DNA of 64,000 nt from Serilophus lunatus (GCA_013399895.1 VXBA01002631.1:4817-68816); one strand, 5' to 3'; positions 13,472 to 25,511 are shown, numbered from the stretch's first letter. The notes: generated by a model not told the origin, from the letters alone. A program made the numbers and translations.

Positions 13472-13745
13472 TCAGGAATGAATTTTCTCTGTCTCTTCAC
13501 AGTACTGTTGGATCATGTCAGCAAGGTCAAGACACCGCAAAATTCGCCATTTCTCAGCAGCCAGCTCCTCCTTGGATACCTGGCCCAGCAGTTTTTTGGC
13601 AAAGAGGTTCTGATCCTGCATGAAAAGGCCCACAGAAGACCTTGGGGCTTGAGGGAAGTCTTCCAGGCAACCACTTGTGAAACAGAAGTTGATTTTCTTT
13701 TCACGTCTCATCCCTGGTCCCCTTTCTTCAATCCAAGTCAGAGGT
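13472..13745 (-). CDS. BLVRA: BLVRA terminal coding exon 6 (residues 206-296, TGA stop)
   Basis: The acceptor is cacactag. The exon encodes PLTWIEERGPGMRREKKINF, then a variable stretch and DQNLFAKKLLGQVSKEELAA, ending in QQYCEETEKIHS and TGA at 13474-13472. WIEERGPG, DQNLFAKKLLGQ and ELAAEK are hallmarks of the BLVRA C-terminus. The human D-box/zinc region reads KKRILHC and ends KYCCSRK; here it is KWRILRC and ends QYCEE, so the His and the second Cys are absent. Confidence 0.97.
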
Positions 13746-16700
13746 CTAGTGTGAAGGAACAGAGGAAGAGTATTCATTAAGAAATGGAATCAAAAGTTCT
13801 AAATTTTTTCTTTTTTTCCTCATCATTTACAGAAAATGCTCTAATAAATGCACCATTTTTAAGTATTGGTCATTGCATTTTCAGGCAACATGTTCTGAAA
13901 AGCATGCCTTGTGGTAACAGAGTTCAGCAGCACGTAATAATCTTAATTCTGTCACTGCTTCATGTCACAACTTCCAGCACACTATCTAAGCTCTCTGCAG
14001 CTCTGTTTTCTCTATGCACAAAGTGAAGCCAACAATGTCTAGCCATGTCACAGAGAAGAGGTAAGTTATTCCGTTTGTTTGTGGACTTGGATGAAAAGTT
14101 AAACATCCAAATATTTTGTACATGATTCAATCACAACTAATCCCACAAGGCCCTCAATGTCTAATCATTCCTTCAGTAAGAATAAATTTAGGTCACTCAG
14201 GTACATAATGATGATTCAAGTGCTACTATGTGAGCTGAACCCCACCTCTTTGGGATGAGCTGGACAGGTGGGAAGTTCATTCACACAGATGCAAGTGTCC
14301 ATACTCTCTGAAGGTTAAAATGTTTCTTCCTCTTAACTGAGAACACTGAGTTGATCCTAAAAATTATACCAGAAGATGACCATTTTTCCTGTTTCAGCTC
14401 TTAGGCTGGTCTTTCTAACTCAGAGCAGAGTCCTGTCTTGCCATGTTGTCCTGCCAACATGATAGCCAGAGTCTCCAAACCAAGCATTGGTGGTACTGAC
14501 TATTGACTTGCACAGCTCACACTTGTCTCCCCAACTTCCTATTTTGGTCAAAGAAAGAGAAGCCATGGGACATGCTGCATCACTTTAGGGGTCTTAACAG
14601 ACTCCCTGACCCAACACTGCAAATGCTTACATAGGCTTTGAGGAATGATCCTCAACACAAGCCACACTCATGATCCTCCCTTCCTGCTCTTTCGTCAACT
14701 GCCATTACCTTTCTGCAGCTCATTTATCAACATTCACTACTGCCTGTGTTTAGAGGATGCACATTATTTTTCTTACTTTGTTATTGATGGCCCTTCCATA
14801 GTCCTTTATGGCCCACTTCTGTCTGCCACTCACAAATTATGAAGGCATCAATTGCCTGGAAGAACAAATTCTGTCTCCAAGTACTGCCCATTAAATCTTC
14901 AATATTGTTAGATCTGGAAGGAAAGTTTTGTCAATCTACCCTGAACGAATTCTGCAGAGCACTCAGCTTAATGATTCTGCACCTCTCAACTTTTATGCTT
15001 TAGGATTCAGCTTCTATATTTACACCATTGTATCAATTATTCTTTGCTCACATGTACTGCCACCCACTACCACCACCTAAAAATTAAGCATGGGCAGCTG
15101 AAGCTGGCTGAACACAAAAAAAACAACTGGAGGGGGAAAAATATACCCAAATCACAGCCTGCAAGCATGCACCAAAAAAATCCTCAGAAGACTAATAAAT
15201 GCAAAGACACCATGCATTTTAGGAAATTCCATGGCTACATGTCACTGCAAGCTAGAAGGGTGCTTGAGGGCCCTATCACTCAGTGTTTTCTGTGTTCTCA
15301 TCCTCCTTCCCTGAGGTAAAGGCTGCTGATCTGAGTCAGAGGCAGGCTGCTGAGAAAGCTGGGCTTTGCTCTGACTTGACAGAGCTGGTTTTATATTCCT
15401 ATGATAACAAAAAGCCACAGAGAGTTCAGGCCACTTTTATTCAAAGCTGCTTTATCTCAGGCAGGCAGGCAGGTAGGTATGAAGAAACCACTGGGCAGGC
15501 ATAGGCAAAGATCTCCATCAAGGAGTTCACAGTATGATCCAAACCAAGCCCTGCCAACGCAGGGCCAACTCCCTGGGGTGATCTAGAACAGATGCACAAC
15601 AATGATCAGGCATTGCCTTCTGCTCTAGCTTGGGTAAGCCACTGAACCAGAGGCACAATCATGTAGAGCAGGCAGAATTTAATCAAAGTGATTAGAATGA
15701 CTGATTTAGATCAATGAGCAGGAAAATGCTGGGTTTGCTATTTGGATTTATAGACATCTTCCCAAGACAGGTTAATTCTATTTGATTGGTAATCAAAACA
15801 TATTCATTTTTAATTAACAACTTCTCCTCTAAAATTAGTATCTTATTTTACTATAAAGATAAGTATGTTGCAAGTCCACACATTATTAAAGCAACTTTGT
15901 AGCTTAAGAAACAGGTTTGTATTTTGTATCAGAAAATTGTCTATGAAAGGAGCAGCAGCCCTTCACAATTTACTCATTGCCATTAAAGATTTGTATCGAA
16001 GCATTATGTGGCTATGGATGTATTTAGTTATTTGGAAGTGTTAATAAAGCTACTTAGAAGCAACAAATCCAACATTTTTGATAGCTGAATATGGCCACAT
16101 TAAACACGATAGTTATTTAAAGAGAGACTTCCTGCTTTTCTGATTTCCTGCTTCCTTGAATAATGAGTGGCCCTTGCTGGACTGTGCTAGGACAATAAAC
16201 CAAAATGAATCGAACTTCCTTTGTATTTCCAGAAGAATTAAGCTGGCTTTATGCTTGAAGGAATTCTGGATCCAGAATTCGGCTCAATATTTTACGCAGC
16301 AACTTCAGCAGAAAGCATGTATTACATCATTTTCTGTGAATGTTCAATTTGAAGCTATTTTATTACACTCTGTAAGTTTAGTTGTCCATAAAAACATGAT
16401 TTCAAATGTTTACTGTCAGAATATGTGTTCAGAAAATGTCTTCAATTTCTTTTAAAGATTTTCTTTTTCACACTTTGAAAATGCCAATATTTTCTATTTA
16501 TCATGCAATCCATGAGAGGCTCCCTTAGCTTGAATAGGTATTAGAAAATTGGACCCTGTCCCTAGTTAACATCAAAAGAGATGCTGCCCAAATCATTACC
16601 TCTCCAGCTTGCACTAAAAATTGATTTCTGACATTTACTGAATCCAAGCTCTATAATCCTGGGGTAGGAACTGCAGTCTCAAAGCAGACGTGCTATCAGT

Positions 16701-19700
16701 GGAGGTTTGGCTTTTCCTGGAATGCTCAGTGCTTTCTCACAGAGAGGCTGTTAGCTCAGCTGTCTTGGAAACACAACAGAGGCAGAGGTCATCTCTCAAA
16801 TAGCTGGGTGCCAGGCACTAACACACCTCCAAAATCAACCCAGAGAAGCAGCCAGGGTGGTCTGTGCAGTGGAGACAGACACAAATCCCTTTGCACAAAT
16901 CCCTGCTTAACAAGCAGAACACAGGTCCCTGCACTCTGCGTCTGCTGTATTTTCCAAGGCAAAAATAGGATGAATTAACCTGTTTTCTCAAGGTTAATAC
17001 ATTCATGTCTTCCAAAGAAGGATGGGATAGCTCTCAGGAAAGGTGCAGACTTTTCCCATCCTTCAGAAAAACAAAGATTGGACCAATTAGAACCGTAACA
17101 TCACCACGATTGGTGCTGGGCCATAACTTCACCTGACAGAGAGTGGGCCAAATTCTCTACTGCAGTAACTCCACTGACGTCAATGGGGGAAGGTCAGCAG
17201 GAAATATGGCCCCACCACTGAACAGAATACAGGAACGCTATGTAACTTTCCAACTGGCATAAATTATCCCAGAGGCATAAAACTGACTGTCCTCAAAGTC
17301 ATTAAAGTGCTCAGTGACAAAACACTTACTGATCCACATAAATAGTAGTGAACTAAGAAAAGCAGGTATTGGTTAGTGGTATGGAGCAGGGAAAAAAAAC
17401 AGTAAAACAGGAACAGTTGTCTATCTAGCAAATATCATACATAGCATTTAAGGACTATCCAGGAGACAGGACAGCCAGGCAAATGTTTAAACCACCCGCT
17501 AGTTCCCCCTGCTGGAACTAGTTCAAAATTTCACTCTATTTAGATCTTTGCAGCTACTTATGTTACTAGCAAATTGCTAAGAGGGTAAACAGAGCTTGTA
17601 TACAGAATTCTCTCCTCTCACAACTGCATTTTAAAAGGAATTGGAAATGATGTTTCATTTAAAGGGAGAGGAAGATTGCTAAAACAAGATGATAATCCCA
17701 AAATAAACTCCAGTAGGCTTTGTCGGAGTGGCTGATAAAATGCTTAACCAGACCCATGGTGAAAATAGCAGTTCAAATGAGCCTTGATTATTCACTCCCC
17801 AAATAGCTCCTTTCAGGTTACTACTTTAACTAAACAGTTATCTAAAATTCTGGGTTGGGTTTGCACTTTTTTAAGAGTTCTAGCAGTACGCGTGCAACAA
17901 AAAAAGAGCCATTTATTACAAACATAGGCCAGAGTATTTCCTCATGGGATCTCATTTCCCCCTGCTCTCCCTTGTCTTTTCAATATGCCTCTTGTCATAT
18001 GCCTGTAAGGGGTCATCTGTCTCAAAGGCAGAATGAGCTATATGGAAAACCAGGAAAATAGGAATAAAAAGAAAGGAACAAATTCTTCCATCACTATTCC
18101 TACGTCCTAGGAAACATACATAGCTTGGGTAACTTCTCTGTACCTTTTCACATCATGTAATTCTCAAGTTGCATCTACAGCATGTCAGCGTCAGTAACTT
18201 CAACATCTCTGAAAGGACACGAACTCTGTACAGATGGTCCAGAACCTGAGAGTTCCCACCAGACTTTGGACCAAGCTGTGTACTCGATCCACAGTATGAA
18301 ACACTGATGACTTACTTCATAGTCATAAAATATTTTAAAATCTCTCATTTTATAGCAAGGCCATTGAAAATATCCTATTTGATAGGAAGGATATTGTTAG
18401 CATGTAGTAAAAGGGAGATCAAACTCAGTATTATAAAATGCATCAAAAGAGTTTTCTCTTGCACACTTTCATGCCAGCATCCACCGATTCTGTTTCCGCA
18501 AGGGGAAGAGAGGAGACAGAACTCCTGCAGATGATTAGCAGCCTGGCTCACCTGCTGCCACAGCCATTACTCACTTATTGTTCGCCGTCTGAAAGTGAAC
18601 AGTCATTCTGGAATAATTCTTATCCTTCTGCTTTTCTCTGGTGGCAGAGGTAACAGTGAGGTCTCCAAAGAGGTCAATCAGCCAAGTCAGTCGAGCAATT
18701 CCACTGAAAGCTGGGAATCCTGATTTGTTTTCATCAAGGACACTACCTGGTGCAACATAACAGAAAGGCTTGAAAAACAGGAAAAAGAATAATGCCTTCT
18801 TCATAGGAAAGGATGGAGAAACTGCAGTGTGGCAGATGTAGAGGTCAGGGTGTAGCAAGGCCATGAGTCCATGGACTGAGCAGGAAAATCAACAAACATG
18901 GTCAACCTTGAAATAGATCAGTTGGTGACCTGTGGCAGAGAAGGCTGCACAAAGTATATATACAAGAAACACTTCAGGACACATTGAGGACAAGAGGGTG
19001 TATCTGGATTCAAAAAGGCAATAAAGCAGGGAGAAAACAATGGCTAAAATGTCTCTCTCAGCTCTTCTGGGACCAAATACAAGTATGGAAAACTAAAGGT
19101 CCCCATTAAGAAATTGGGACACTTCCTCAGTACTTATCCTCTTCTTTGAGACAGATATGATTGAGAAATTCATCACTCACAGCAAAGTACAGAAGGTCTG
19201 AAGAAGTGCTCTCTGCTCCATACATCAAGGCATGGGCTTGCACTCTTCAACAGAGAGTGGAAAGAGATTAGCAAAGCAATAGTCTGTAGAAGAAAACTGT
19301 TAAGGCAAAGGTACTTTCCAGACAGTTCCATTATTTCATGGAAATATCCAGAACCGATACCCGTGTCTCCATCAGCTTATAGACAGACTCTTGTGTAAAA
19401 GAGTCTTCTGAATGAAGCCTGGAGGGACTGGTGTCCCTGTGGAGCAGGCAGACAAGTCCAGATGGACTTCAATTTCCTCACAGCTACTGACCTGTGAAAT
19501 GCAATGTTCCTTTCACCAGGTCTTTCCCAGCCACCTCTTTTTTCAGCTGCTTGTACTCTTCGGTAAGAAGTTCAATATGCTCCACATGGAGTACTTTATC
19601 TGCCATTTAAAAAACAAACAAACAAACAAAAACAAACAAAGCCAAAAATTAAGACAGATTAAATAAAAGCTTTCTGTATGAATCGAAGGCATGTTTAGAT

Positions 19701-22700
19701 ACTGAAGGCTTCACCAATTACCAGTGGTAACTCACTTAGAAGTATTCTCATGCATGGCTGGCAAAGTAACGGAAGAAAATCAAACATGGGCTCTGCGCAT
19801 CAATGTGGGTTAAGGATTTTCAGGAGACAACACAGACTACAGGAATAGTAAGCCACTATGTTTAACAGAAACTCTGTAATGAAACTCAATACTTAACTAA
19901 GGATGAAACATGAGTCTTCAGAGCAATGGATGGATTAATTCTTGGCCTCTTTTCCCTCACATTTCCTTGCTCTGCATTTTTCCTCCCAGGGTAGTAGGAA
20001 AGAAAAAGGAAGGGAAAAAATAGCATAATGCTCAGACCCAGATCAGAACAATATGTTAAGTATCTCCCTCCATTGCAGCTAATTGGGCTTCTTTGGAGTA
20101 TAGGTTATTCGATACAACTTGAATGTGGCCCTCATTTAATATGTGTTTTTCTGGAAGGTTTCCAGGAAAGTCAGTTTAAGCTGTAGACAGTAACTGGTGC
20201 TGCTTCAAGAGAAGATGCATAAATTCTGCTCAGTGGGAAACCATTTGGAGAGCAAGCAGGCAGTAAGTGGTGTTGGTATAGGGAAGTAGAAATCCTATAC
20301 CTCTGGTGTTTCAGGACGAAAATCACAAAGATTTTTAAGAAGCAATGGTATAAATAGTACATCTTGTCCAAATAATTTGCCCTCTGTTCCTGACCAGCAC
20401 TGCTCTTTCCTTTGCAGCCCCTTTTGTCTCCACTGGCCTCAACTGAACTGCCAGCTTCTGACCCTTGAAACCACAGGGATGGGACCACACACTTTCCAGA
20501 AATAAAAAGATTTTGCTTAGACACAAGCTGTTGTTCAAACAGTGATGCCTTGCTGGCCTACAACAGTATGAGCAGAACATCACAAATGCTAGAAGCTAGG
20601 GCAGCGGTTTACAGTTTCATTTCAAGGGAGAGAGAGGACAAGGAAGTGCACAAGTCCAATAGCCTCACTAACCAAAAGTAAAGTAGTATCACTGTGACAG
20701 AAGTTTTCTTCTTTAACAGCATTCCTAGTGTGGCAAGCAGAGGATAGTGTTTTTGTGAGGGCAAATGTACCTTACCCTTAGCATTGACATTCATGTGTTT
20801 GTTTCCTTGTTGGCATATGTCTTAAATTTTAGATTGGTACATCTCTGAGAAAGACAGACACCCTTGTATGTGATGACATGCAGTAAGCTGGAGCCTTGCC
20901 TTTGAGGACAAATGTGTTACCTTTCTGCTCAGCCATCTCCCAGAGCTCATGGGCCGCCTTAGCGGACAAAGCCATGGGGTACTCAACAAGAACATGTTTC
21001 CCAGCTTCTAAAAACATTCTGAAAGAGATAAAAGATATAAAAGATCAGCCATTAAAAAGAATACTATTGCAATCCTCTCTTACCACTGTGCGAGCTGCTT
21101 CTCATTCCCATAGTCAGCTCCATATGGAAAAACGCACAACATGGAGTAACAGAAATAAATAGAAAATTTCCTAGCAAGGATGGTCTGGTGGCTACATTGC
21201 ACATTTAAACAGCAGGGGAGATGGGGTTTAGTTCTTCTTTTTCCGCTGAAACCTCCCACTCACCTACATAAAGGTGCTAGAATGCCACAGCATTGAGCAC
21301 TGGAACTTCAGACTTAAGAGACACATAAGTAGCTGGGATGGGGCACTGGAGTACCCTTCTGCTATATAATCTGTGAGGAAATGCTTTGAATCCTGTTTTA
21401 AGCTGCCTGTCCATCAAATACGGGCCTAGAGGTAAGCAAATGGAATTACTTGGGAAATGAATGCATGTTAAATCCTCTTCTCTTCCAGGGCTTATTAGGT
21501 GCTCTAGGGAACTCACTATCATTCACTTCAGGCCTCTAGTCTGGCAGTCTCTTCTCTCTCCTGCAAAAGCCTTACACAGCTCTTCTGTGCTTTTAAAGTA
21601 CAGGGAAAAGTGGGGAGAAAGCTGGGAGAAAACCCCTCAAAATACCTGATGGTTTCTTCATGGCTTTTGTTCTCTGTGCTGATGAAGGCTGCATGGATCT
21701 CTTTGCTGCTTAGAGCATCTTCCAGGCTAATCTGCTTGGCCTCGTTAATATCGCCAAAACTTCTCCTGCATATTTAGCATAAATACAACCAGAGTATGAC
21801 TATCACAGTCCATTCCTCACAATTGCATGTTGTGTAGCAGCACTTAAAAATTGTTCCCACAGACCACTGTCTCACTGAGCTCCATCAAGGTACAACAAAG
21901 GCAGCTTGTTATCCAGGAAGAGCATGAGCACTTACAGACAGAAGTGGAGTGCACAAGAAAACTGAACAGATGGGACAGTGTGTAGATGGTGGTATCAATA
22001 CAGAAATTGACCTGCCACCAAAGTGTAAAGTGCTTTTTGATTCTGGCATTTTGGTTTTTAATAGGCATCATTACCAAAGAGCCAATGTAAAAGAGTGACT
22101 TGAAAGAGGACATTGCTCCTATGGGAGAATTTCTCCCCACCATCCTAGACAATGTGGGCAAAAGCACTTGATTTCACAGAGCCACACACAACCAAAAGTT
22201 CAGACAAGCAGAAGAGGGACAAAGCAGATGCTTGAGATACACACATCATGGCAGTGCTAAGGGGAAAGCTCTTCTGGCCTGAGCACATCTCCAGCTGATA
22301 ATGAAACATACATACTTCTCCAAAAAGCCCTTTGCATTACTAAAGACTGGAGCAAGCACTCTGACAGTGTTGGCATAGGTGAGAGAGGGCATGAAGCCAG
22401 GCCACAAGCACAACTTAAAAGCAAAGACAGGTAATGCTTGTGTGTAATTGAGATACAAGCAAAATAACCATAAAATATGCATTTCAACAGCACTGTTTCT
22501 CCAAAAAAACAGTGGAAAGCCTATCTTCAAGGCTAGCTGAAGAACCAACAGAGGTATCAGAAGACCAAAGTATATCTGGCAGAGAGATAAAGTGGATGAC
22601 TAATGAGTCCTTTCAGTCTCAAACAACCCTGCATGATTTAAATACAGCTGGAAATATACACTCACAATCTGAGATCCATACACGTACTGCCTAACTATTA

Positions 22701-23530
22701 AAAACTTTTATGCTCCACTGTAATGGGGAAGACAGTCTAGCAGGAATGCCCAGAGGAAAAATTTCCATTTCTAGCTTCAACCTAGTGAGAGAAACTCTTC
22801 CTCTCTAAGAAGCAACCTTACTATGTGCACTAAATAATGGAATTTTCTTTAAAGATCTCTACAGGTTCAATACCTGGCTTAAAAAAATACAATTTTATGA
22901 TGAATTTGGAGTATTGGGAGCTTTAATATGTTTTTGTAAAAAAATCCCTTTTTAAACTCTGTGAAACTTTTTTTTCTTTAAAACAATGCTACAAATATCA
23001 TGCAGACACCAGATCATTACTGTAATTTTTGTCTGCACTATCTCAAACCTGTAGGAAATTTCAGTCAGACAGAATTGCAATTTCTTTTTATCACACAGAT
23101 CCTACAGCAAGAACATCTCTCAGCTTCCATATTAGTAATTCCTGAAATGTATCCCGCTACGTAACTTATTTGTTCCCTCTTGCAAAGCTTTCAGTGCTCA
23201 TTTCTGAGCTGCCACTCAGAATGACGCAAGTTTTTGCAAAAACTTTCCCTTTTCAGCTAGCCTTAATTATAAGTTATTATAAAATTATAAAACTTAGTGG
23301 CTATCATCCCTGCCCCCTCAGATAGTTGTCCTCCACCTGGAAAGTTGTGTGCACTGGAAGGAAGAAACTCTACAATATAGGTATTAAACATGCTAATATA
23401 AAATTTCTAACCTGGATACAAAGCCAAAGAGTTTCAGGTGCTCAGAAGGGCTGGAAGGCATTGGATTCATCAAGTCTCGGATTCGTGCTAAACCAGCAAT
23501 TCCAACTCCAACCACCACTGTCCCAAACAT
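13472..23530 (-). CDS. BLVRA: Biliverdin reductase A, complete spliced coding region (6 coding exons, 296 aa)
   Basis: Biliverdin reductase A uses NADPH or NADH in the cytosol to reduce biliverdin IXalpha to bilirubin, the step after heme oxygenase in heme breakdown. The join is 23530-23412, 21765-21646, 21018-20921, 19599-19492, 18746-18575, 13745-13472 on the minus strand. Lengths 119, 120, 98, 108, 172 and 274 sum to 891 nt, which is 296 codons plus TGA; human BLVRA is also 296 residues. The N-terminal Rossmann fold has the dinucleotide loop GVGIAG (residues 8-13). VEYP (91-94) contains Tyr93, the equivalent of human Tyr98, and Arg167 in GIARLTW matches human Arg172. The catalytic domain covers roughly 120-240. 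Start choice: the ATG directly precedes FGTVVVGVG and lacks the seven or so extra N-terminal residues of the human protein. An upstream coding exon cannot be excluded because no stop lies between the possible acceptors and this ATG. No frameshift or stop is seen, so the gene appears functional. Confidence 0.96.
13746..18574 (-). other. BLVRA intron 5 (4.8 kb)
   Basis: The intron is bounded by GTGAGT and ACTAG on the minus strand. It is AT-rich and I see no exon. One short very old palindromic element lies at 17145-17213 (listed separately). No CR1 or LTR copy was recognised. Confidence 0.8.
17145..17213. repeat. Ancient palindromic (MITE-like) element
   Basis: The stretch begins gggccaaattc and ends gaaatatggcccc; these arms are near-perfect inverted repeats. 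The centre contains ccactgacgtcaatgg, itself nearly palindromic. I know this layout (a GGGCCAAATTC arm plus an ACTGAAGTCAATGG core) from a dispersed family in reptile and bird genomes. The family assignment is from memory. Confidence 0.5.
18575..18746 (-). CDS. BLVRA: BLVRA coding exon 5 (residues 149-205 plus 2 nt of codon 206)
   Basis: The exon is flanked by acceptor gcaccag and donor GTGAGT. It encodes the catalytic-domain core SVLDENKSGFPAFSGIARLT then WLIDLFGDLTVTSATREKQK, ending with NYSRMTVHFQTANN. Arg167 (human Arg172) is present, and YSRM (193-196) keeps the YxxM pattern of human Tyr198. The human FGFP motif (an ERK docking C-box) is SGFP here, so its first Phe is missing. Confidence 0.96.
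19492..19599 (-). CDS. BLVRA: BLVRA coding exon 4 (residues 113-148 plus 1 nt)
   Basis: The exon is flanked by acceptor atggcag and donor GTCAGT. It encodes KVLHVEHIELLTEEYKQLKK then EVAGKDLVKGTLHFT. This is the hinge from the nucleotide fold into the catalytic domain, and the EHIELLTEE helix matches human EHVELLMEE. The polypyrimidine stretch before the acceptor is made of a (TTTG)n-type repeat on the minus strand. Confidence 0.96.
19607..19637. repeat. (AAAC)n-type microsatellite beside BLVRA exon 4
   Basis: Imperfect AAAC units (about 30 bases) lie directly upstream of the exon 4 acceptor on the minus strand, where they read as a T-rich tract and probably serve as its polypyrimidine tract. 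Confidence 0.85.
20921..21018 (-). CDS. BLVRA: BLVRA coding exon 3 (residues 80-112 plus 1 nt)
   Basis: The exon is flanked by acceptor ctctttcag and donor GTAACA. It encodes MFLEAGKHVLVEYPMALSAK followed by AAHELWEMAEQK. GKHVLVEYP is the most diagnostic BLVRA segment; it carries Tyr93 next to the active site. The phase agrees with both neighbours: one base completes Arg80 and one base starts Asp113. Confidence 0.97.
21646..21765 (-). CDS. BLVRA: BLVRA coding exon 2 (residues 40-79 plus 2 nt of codon 80)
   Basis: The exon is flanked by acceptor tatgcag and donor GTATTT. It encodes RSFGDINEAKQISLEDALSS followed by KEIHAAFISTENKSHEETI. The block QISLEDALSS is identical to the human protein. 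The first base completes Arg40 (AG+G) and the last two bases (AG) are completed by the next exon to give Arg80. This segment forms the second half of the dinucleotide-binding fold. Confidence 0.96.
21766..23411 (-). other. BLVRA intron 1 of the coding region (1646 bp)
   Basis: The intron is bounded by GTTAGA and TGCAG on the minus strand. No repeat or additional exon was recognised in it. Confidence 0.8.
23412..23530 (-). CDS. BLVRA: BLVRA coding exon 1 (residues 1-39 plus 2 nt of codon 40)
   Basis: The exon encodes the start and first beta-alpha-beta unit of the Rossmann fold: MFGTVVVGVGIAGLARIRDL, then a loop NPMPSSPSEHLKLFGFVS. The donor after TCCAG is GTTAGA. The exon extends upstream of the ATG by a few untranslated bases: possible acceptor AGs lie at ttaag, acag and attag within the 16 bases before ATG, preceded on the minus strand by a run of 24 T. 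The second position of the human GxGRAG loop is Ile here rather than Arg. The NPMPSSP loop is two residues longer than in human BLVRA. Confidence 0.94.
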
Positions 23531-23546
23531 TTTGCTAATCTGTCTT

Positions 23547-23570
23547 AAAAAAAAAAAAAAAAAAAAAAAA
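23547..23570. repeat. Homopolymer A24 (T24 on the BLVRA strand)
   Basis: A run of 24 A lies 16 bases upstream of the BLVRA start codon. On the coding strand it is the polypyrimidine tract of the first coding exon. Homopolymers of this length are prone to length change and sequencing error. Confidence 0.95.
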
Positions 23571-25102
23571 GCAAAATTTTTTTTCTTTTAGCAGGGAGAA
23601 GAGCAACTGGGAGAGAAGGTGGGAGCATGGATTACACTGAAACCCTGCTTTCATACAGCCAAACCTTGTGCAGGTGTCAGTAACCAGCTAACAGAGATGT
23701 GATGCTACAGGCTGCTGAGCTCACTCGCATCCCATTGAAACATGGTCAAGTGGTTCATCCTGTCATAGGACTGGTCTGGAGACTTGCATTTAACAGCTAT
23801 TAAATCACAGCTCCAGCAAAGTTATTCCTTTCCTTGAATAGAAAGCTAACTTCAAAAGTGAGACATTCTTCTATTTATATCGCCACTTCCACACTGGAAA
23901 AGAGCCAAAAGGGTCTGCCATCCCAGCAGAGCTTTATATAAATCCTGCTGACTTCCTGAGCGTCTGCAGCACGGCCTGCCCTGGGCTGTCACACACAGTC
24001 ACAGTGCACAGCAACGTAGCCGGAATACTTCGGGACAGGAAGCAAAGAGCATCTTTTCTTCCCCCCATGTAACTGCTGGCACGTCCTACAATGTGTCAAG
24101 CCGTAACCAACCATCTGATAATGTGGTCAAGATGCTTGCTTGACATTTCCATGCAAAAAGAAAGCTCTGACATCTCTCCGATGACAAGCAGGCAAATCCT
24201 CCAGATTTACAACTCCCAAATGCACATTCCTGCCACAACTGCATAATTTGGGGGGTAAGACAGGTATTACACTCACTAGCTGGGCTGCCACTGGTAATAA
24301 ATTCTTCTGTTGGTTTTATGATTTGCTATTGATTTGCAGAAGCACTAGGCAACTGGTATAACCTTTCAAACCTGCACTGTTTCAGCACCCTGAGGACTAG
24401 CAACACTTTGTAAAGTAATTGAAGAGTTATAGGAAATATAGCCTAAAACAAGTCAAGTCAGAATCTGCATTTTTTGTTCCTTGCATCCCATGAAAGCATC
24501 CCTTCAAACTCTGTTTCTTCTGTTTTGGTCTTTTCCTTCCCACCACTGCCAATCCTATCATCTGAGTGAACTCTTTAGATTCTATACACTACTTGGCTGA
24601 AGCCCTTCACACCCTTCTGAGACTGATATGGACAAATGGACACTGCAGCAGCACAGCCATAAGTGACTGTTCCGGCAGTGCAAGAAGTTGACAGCTGCTA
24701 GAAAATTACATCAATTGGCACAAAGGAAAAAAGATCCTGTTTCCAATCACATGCCATTTCAGGATTTTGTTTTTCTATAAGCTCCTGCCATCAGTGCTGA
24801 ACTCCACTCACTTTATATATGACAAAAGCGTACACAGGAGAAACACAGAGCAGCATGTTTAACGTAAAAAAAGACATGAGCGATATATTGAAGAGTCCTC
24901 TAGGGGCACTGCAGTGACATTTCATTACCAAATATTTGAGGTATAACATGATGACACTGTTCACCAGGGAAGAGAGGGCTGGGAGAGAGGAAAGGAGGGC
25001 AACATAACCACACAACCCATTTTCAGTACCAGCTACAGGCAGACTTCTTGTCTGGGCTCTCTGTAACATTTCCTTTTCTGTATAGCCAAAGAGACCAAGA
25101 CT
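23571..25102. other. Presumed BLVRA 5'UTR intron, unique sequence
   Basis: No exon or repeat was recognised. It would be intronic if transcription starts in the CpG island near 42.4 kb. Confidence 0.5.
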
Positions 25103-25511
25103 TTCAGAATTATTTCAGCTGCAAGGAGCCCCAGAAGGTCACCTAACCCAAACCCCACTAAGTCGCACCAGAGCCATGTCAAGTTCTGACTGTCTCCACA
25201 CTTGGCAATCCTTCAACCTCTCAGGCTCCACCTACAGCATTTGGCCACTCTCACAGCAAGAACTTCTTACCATCCACGCAATAGTTTCCTGTTTTGCCTT
25301 TTGTTATTTAACCACACATCTCCCAGAAGAGCATGGCTCCAGTTCCTCTACATTCTCCCACCAGAAAGCTGCAGGCAGCAATAATAATCCCCTTTACCCT
25401 TCTTTTCTAGACGTTGGACAAACCCAGTTCCCTAAGCCTCTCCTCAGTCATGATCTCCTCAAGCCCCCTGACCATCTTGATGGCTCTCTGCAGGACTCAC
25501 TCCTGTATTTC
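25103..25511 (-). mobile_element. Old CR1 LINE, 3' portion (left part of a split copy)
   Basis: The reverse complement carries diverged CR1 3'-UTR sequence: the segments around ctctcacagcaagaacttct, ttctagacgttggacaaacc and cctctcctcagtcatgatct follow the CR1 order. It stops at about 25511 and its continuation is found at about 27228-27430, on the far side of a younger CR1. Confidence 0.75.

Larger units (their letters stand above)
18747..21645 (-). other. BLVRA introns 4, 3 and 2 (745, 1321 and 627 bp) around exons 4 and 3
   Basis: Introns 18747-19491, 19600-20920 and 21019-21645 all follow the GT-AG rule on the minus strand. Apart from an AAAC-type microsatellite next to exon 4, I see only unique non-coding sequence. 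Confidence 0.8.

Noticed and set aside
15465..15480. Short GCAG/GTAG repeat (gcaggcaggcaggtaggta)
   Set aside because: Too short to be a meaningful repeat array.
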